Positions 38,901-44,900 of a stretch of 64,000 bases of DNA are shown here, one piece after another (within the stretch, counting starts at the first letter, position 1; each line of letters begins with the position of its first letter). The DNA lies in assembly GCA_037127315.1 (NCBI GenBank), contig JBBBDQ010001028.1, forward strand, positions 372,001-436,000, read 5' to 3'. Under the pieces are notes generated by a model, which saw only the letters and a program-made list of their open reading frames with translations, made no database searches and was not told where the DNA came from. The position numbers were made by a program, and so were the translations under genes. Source of the DNA: Ascarosepion bandense. Its lineage: Eukaryota; Mollusca; Cephalopoda; Sepiida; Sepiidae.

Positions 38901-41900
38901 AAGCACTTCTTCACAATAAAGTATTATAGTTTATTACAACAATAATATCCTCAACCTAAATAACAATTATGATTTTGTCTATAAAATATTTAATATAGAT
39001 AGAAGGGTAAGTAAGTGACTGGATAGAATTTTAATTTATCCATTAGGGATGCAATATTCTAGTTTTATATACTTTGTTACAGACCAAATAATGTCCAAAA
39101 GAATTTCATAATCCAGGAGAAATGTTTTTTTGCATATTCTAATATGATCCTAGAACTGAAAGAAAATTTTGGCAGAAATCACTAAGTCATTAACTCTGAA
39201 AATCTCAATTTTTTGCAATTCTGAAAACATTAAGACAATTCTTATAACATTTTATTGTCACTTATTATAAAAAAAAGTTTTTATAGGAAGAATGTTCAAA
39301 ACTTGGAAAATATTGATATAATTCAATAAAAAGAGATTATATAAGATCATGTCTATCCCATTTTTACTGCTAATGAGAAACCTTAACTGAAAATACCACA
39401 AAACTACATTTTTGAGGCTACTTCCTAAGAGATTATTAATCCTCAATACATTTCCTTTCCAATATATCTATTTTTGAAATTTTACTGCAGTTACCATATT
39501 TCAGAGTGCCAGATTTTCTACATTTTAAATCTTTGAATTTTTGAAGCAAGTTGACAATATGCAATAGAATTTTCCTCTGGGGTATTAAGTTTAATGGAGT
39601 TTTATACCAGGACCTAGACTAATAATTTGTTTCATCTAGATACAAAATTTTGACTACTTTTGCCATTAAGAGCAAAACTTTGATTGTTCCGCACATTGTT
39701 CACAGTTGACATTTAGATAATGTTTTAACATCATCATAAGCAAACTATTACCAAACAGCTAATTCTATTAATGCTTAGATAAAAGTTATTGTAGACTGTA
39801 AGTGAAAATGTTTTATGATAAATGATAATCAAAACCAGAGAATTGTGAATATCCCTTTCAGACAAAATGTATTATATTGTTCCTAAGCATTTTTCTAGAT
39901 TTTATCTTGATATTTCAACATCCTTGCTTTGAAGATATACAGGGTGCAATGGATAAATTGTCATCTAAATTACACAAAAGTGAAAAATAAGAGACATCTC
40001 ATTTTAACAGATATATTTAGCAAAATTACACAAAATATCTTGAAATACTAAAGAATAAATTTATTCAATAATACTATTATTTGCTTTGACTACAACCTCT
40101 AGACAACTTTGGAATCTCCTGCAACTCTTCTGGACACTCTCTTTGTTTAAACTGGTGAATGCTGCCATAATCTTTGCCTTCAGTTCATCTTTAGTATAAC
40201 AAGGAGTTTTCTTGGTTTCTTGCTCAACTGTGCCCCACACAGTCTGCAGAGTTAGGTGGCCCAGATGTAAGGGATGATGTGATTGCAGAAATTGTCTTAC
40301 AGCCATGACTGGGTATTGCTACTTGTGTGGCAGCTTCAGAGTCCCGTTGCCATACATAGAGTCATCCAACAGCTACCCTCTTAAACCAGGGTAGCCCTAT
40401 CTCCTCAAGGCACTTAATGTAGGCCTCCATGTTAAGTTTGAGGCTCTGTGGACAGATGAATGGAGGCATAACATTGCCATCATTAGTGATCACTCCACAC
40501 ATCTTCATGAACACTATTAGACTCATCCAACTCTTTCTGAATAGTCTGCCCTGTTCTCAGTATGCTAAGCAGTACAGCATACATTTTCTAAATATCTGGC
40601 AAAGTGAATTGCATCATGGTGCTCTTTTGCTCACAGACAGTGCCTAACTGATCCTTCTATACTGTACAATTGAAAAATTCAAAGACATGTATATGTGAAA
40701 TTAAAACAAAGTTGCGACAATTTACCAACTGCATCCTGTATATGAACAGATTTAAAAAAAGGTTGTATCAAAAGTACTTAGGCCTCATATTAAAGTGTGC
40801 AGACAGTTTGCTGACAGACAATTCACAGACAGAATAATTGGTAGACTCTGTAAGCTCTTTCAAGCTCAAGCTCTCATCTATGTTTTTTTAAGCCCTTCAG
40901 TCATCATCATGGGGTTTGTCAAGGCAGAAAGCTATTGAGGGATACGTCTATATTGTTGACAAAACTAGAGAATCTAAAAGTTACTGGAGGTGTGAAAAAA
41001 CTGTGCTATGCAAGACTGGCAACAATTAATGATGTAATTAGCAAAATGCTTTCAGAACTCACATCCACCAACACCTGGACAGTTTGGCAACAGCTTCTAT
41101 ATATTAAGAAAAAAAAATGGATGAGAGCTTGAACTTGAAAGGACTTAAAGCATTGACCAAATATCCTGTCTGTGAATTGTCTTTCAGTGAATTGTCATAT
41201 TAATATTAATACACTATATAACCTCCTGTATGCAAGTGAGTCTAAGCCTACAAATATAGAGACAATGTAATATATAATATTTTATGGCTCTTGCACCTGG
41301 TTAACACAACAGGCTAAGAGTAATAAGTGAGCTAATTCAACAAGTCATAAATTGTACAATCTTTGAACACTTTTCTTGTGTTCAAGCTATTTGTGAAGAG
41401 ATCAGACAAAGGCTAAATTGTCATTTTGGAGAATTGCTGTACATGTTAGGATGCTTCAGTTTTGGAAACAATGGTTAAATGAACATTACTACACACATCC
41501 AACAAAGTTGGAGACAGCTATTCACCAAGATCAACATGTAATAAAGCCAACAGAAGCAGGCTACATGGTATCAACAGCACAGCTCAGAGCTTGTTTCAGG
41601 TGTCAATACAGACTATTGGGAATTGTTTACTTGCAGAACAATGGGAAAATGTACCTCTCTCAAAAAGTCTAAACTTTCACATAATGGTGTAGAGTACCAT
41701 AAATTACAACCCATTAGACTGTGGAGTGAATCTTGAACATCATTATTTATATCCAAAACATTTTTCTGCTACCATTTCTGCAATGGGAAGACAATGTGCT
41801 TGTCCAGCAGTATAATAATCACCCAAGTAAGTACTTCACGTGCACTTCAAGATGTTCAATAAGTTCTCTGGCCTACATGATTACTGAACCTGTCCCTACC

Positions 41901-44900
41901 AAACATGTTTGGAAGATGATTGTACAATTTCTGACTCATTAAATTAGCTCAACTACAACTCTTGCCATGGAACAATGTATAGTATTTGTCATCTCAACAC
42001 TTGTATGTAAGTAAAAGTACATGCCTGTACTCTCACTTGCATTTATGAAGTAATGTATTAACATGTTGCCAGAGTACTTTTGATACTCATTATTTTTGGA
42101 ACTTGTGCTTATAGAGTTTCATGTCATATGAGCCTTTATTGTTATTCAGCTGTATTAAATATAATCTTGAGAAATGGAAACTTATTCAGAGTATTGTAAT
42201 TTTATTTTACACCAAAGTATTATATACAATCACATGTTTATATTCTAAAAGCCTACCAATCTTAGTATAAAAAAGCAAGTATTATTATGAAAATAAAAAA
42301 GTGACCTATTTGAAAAATGATGCTACAAAATGAAAAAACCTATTTTCATTTTGTAGTATCATTTTTCAAATAGGTCACTTTTTTATTTTCATAAGTATTT
42401 ACCAAAGCTGACAAGTGAAGTGGAAGCAAGATAATCCTGTTTATGAAATAAAATGAATAGCATAATCTCTTGAGCAAATATAATTTAATCTTACAAAGGA
42501 CTTCTTGAAAAGTAGTTTGACATACTATAAAGTGCATATTTTATATAAGCAGATAATGTGCCAACACAAAGTATCATCATATATTTTTGATAACTATTTT
42601 CCCCACGATAGTGTTTTATACCTATCTGAAAAATAGGCCTAATATTACATAAAATTCAATAGAGTTATATTCTCTTGCATCTATCTAATGAAAAACAATT
42701 TCATTGTAAGGTCCTTGGAAGAATTTGGAGAGAAAGATGTGTTTCCCTTTTGCCATAGTTTACAAGGTAGTTATTGTCTGTTGGCAGGAAGAAAAGTGTT
42801 ACAATCATCCCATTAGTATGAAGATAAATTGAAAAATATTTAATTATAAAGTTCATAAGACTTCATTATGCTTTGGCAAACTATTATGTATAGGGGTCAT
42901 TTTATATTAACTGAATGGGAAGGAGGAAATAATTCAAAATAAGTTATCAATTTTCAGAGCATAGATTAGAATTGCAAAATCTCATCACATTCCAATTTTT
43001 TACTTTTTATTACAACTTTTCTTTGCCTATTTCTTCAAGAGTCACAGGTTACTTTCTAAATAAAGCTTATATACATTTGTTGTTTTTTTTATTTGTTTTT
43101 GTTTTTTTTAAATAAAAAAAAGTAGCTCGAAAAAATAACTTCCAGATCTTATCTGTGAAATTAATAATAGACTGGAAGACTAATGTTGTTTACCCAAATG
43201 CTATATTAGACTACTCATACTTTCATCTAGCCTTATTTCATAAAACTGTAATAATGCAAATAGCATCTAATACTCCTCTCACTTATCAAATAAAGTAGAA
43301 TATAAACTTGTTACAAGATATCTTCCTGGAAAAAGAAAGTAGAAATTACCCTGTGTCCTGAGTGTTATTCAGTTTGTTTAATTTTGTAAATCAAATTGTG
43401 TGTCTCCTTAAAGCCAAAGCAAACATAATTAAACAAAAATTATTTTGTATGAATAAATATAAATGTTTCAGATATGTGAAAGCATTTTAAGGCAATTTTT
43501 AAATCTGCATAAACGGTCAAATTTTTAAACCTTATTTTTACTTATGAAGATCAAAGAGAAACAACTTATAATGATCAAAAGTATCACAGTTTTAGCAAAA
43601 AGTAAAAAAGTTGACTAGTCATTGCTCCTAGTTAGGAGTGATGACAAGTTAGATTTTTTTTTTTTTTTGCAGGGTGTTGTGTTAATTTTGTTACATTTTT
43701 CAGTTCATCACTTTACGGTGAGTAATATTTCTTTTTTCTGATCTTTGCTTTCCTTCATATTTGTCTTAACACACACAAATATATATTATTATTACCAAAT
43801 AATAGCAGGTGCTCAACATACTATCCAACAGAGCAGGTGCTTGCTCAACATACTATTCAAAAAATAGCAGGTGCTTGCTTGTTCAACATACTATTCAAAA
43901 AATAGCAGGTGCTTGCTTGCACAACATACTATTCAAAAAATAGCAGGTACTTGCTTGCACAACATACTATTAAAAAAATAGCAAGTGCTTGCTTGCTCAA
44001 CATACTATTAAAAAAATAGCAAGTGCTTGCTTGCTCAACATACTATTAAAAAAATAGCAGGTGCTTGCTTGCTCAACATACTATTCGAAACATAGCAGGT
44101 GCTTGCTCAAACATGCTATTCAACAAATAGCAGGCGCTTGCTCAAACATGCTATTCAACAAATAGCAGGCGCTTGCTCAAACATGCTATTCAACAAATAG
44201 CAGGCGCTTGCTCAAACATGCTATTCAACAAATAGCAGGCGCTTGCTCAAACATGCTATTCAACAAATAGCAGGCGCTTGCTCAAACATGCTATTCAACA
44301 AATAGCAGGCGCTTGCTCAAACATGCTATTCCACAAATAGCAGGCGCTTGCTCAAACATGCTATTCAACAAATACGATTAAAAAATAACAGGTGCTAGCT
44401 CAACTAACTATCCCACAGATAGCAGGTACTTGCCCAACATACTATTAAAAATAGCAGGTCCTTGCTCAACATGCTATTCAAAAAAATTACAGGTGCTTGC
44501 TCAACATGCTATTCAAAAAAATTACAGGCGCTTGCTCAACATGCTATTCAAAAAAATTACAGGTGCTTGCTCAATATGCTATTCAAAAAAATAGCAGGCG
44601 CTTGTTCAACATGCTATTCAAAAAAATAGCAGGCACTTGCTCAACATACTATTCAAAATAGCAGGTGCACAACACTAATTTTGTACCCTACTGCAGATTA
44701 TTTTAAATTGGTATTATTATGAGACATTCTTTAAATATTTTGTATTTGATTTTCTTAATATATTGAGTAGTATATGTAGAAATTATGGCACTGACCATTT
44801 CTAACATTGCTTCATTTTATAAACAATAGCGTGATAAACATTTTATATATCACACTATAATAAATTTGTTGTTTGCAAAGTCTCAGTGTGAAAATTTTAT

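Noticed and set aside
43801..44670. Regular repeats considered as a CRISPR array
   Set aside because: Units are contiguous, without unique spacers, there are no cas genes, and the context is a eukaryotic intron.
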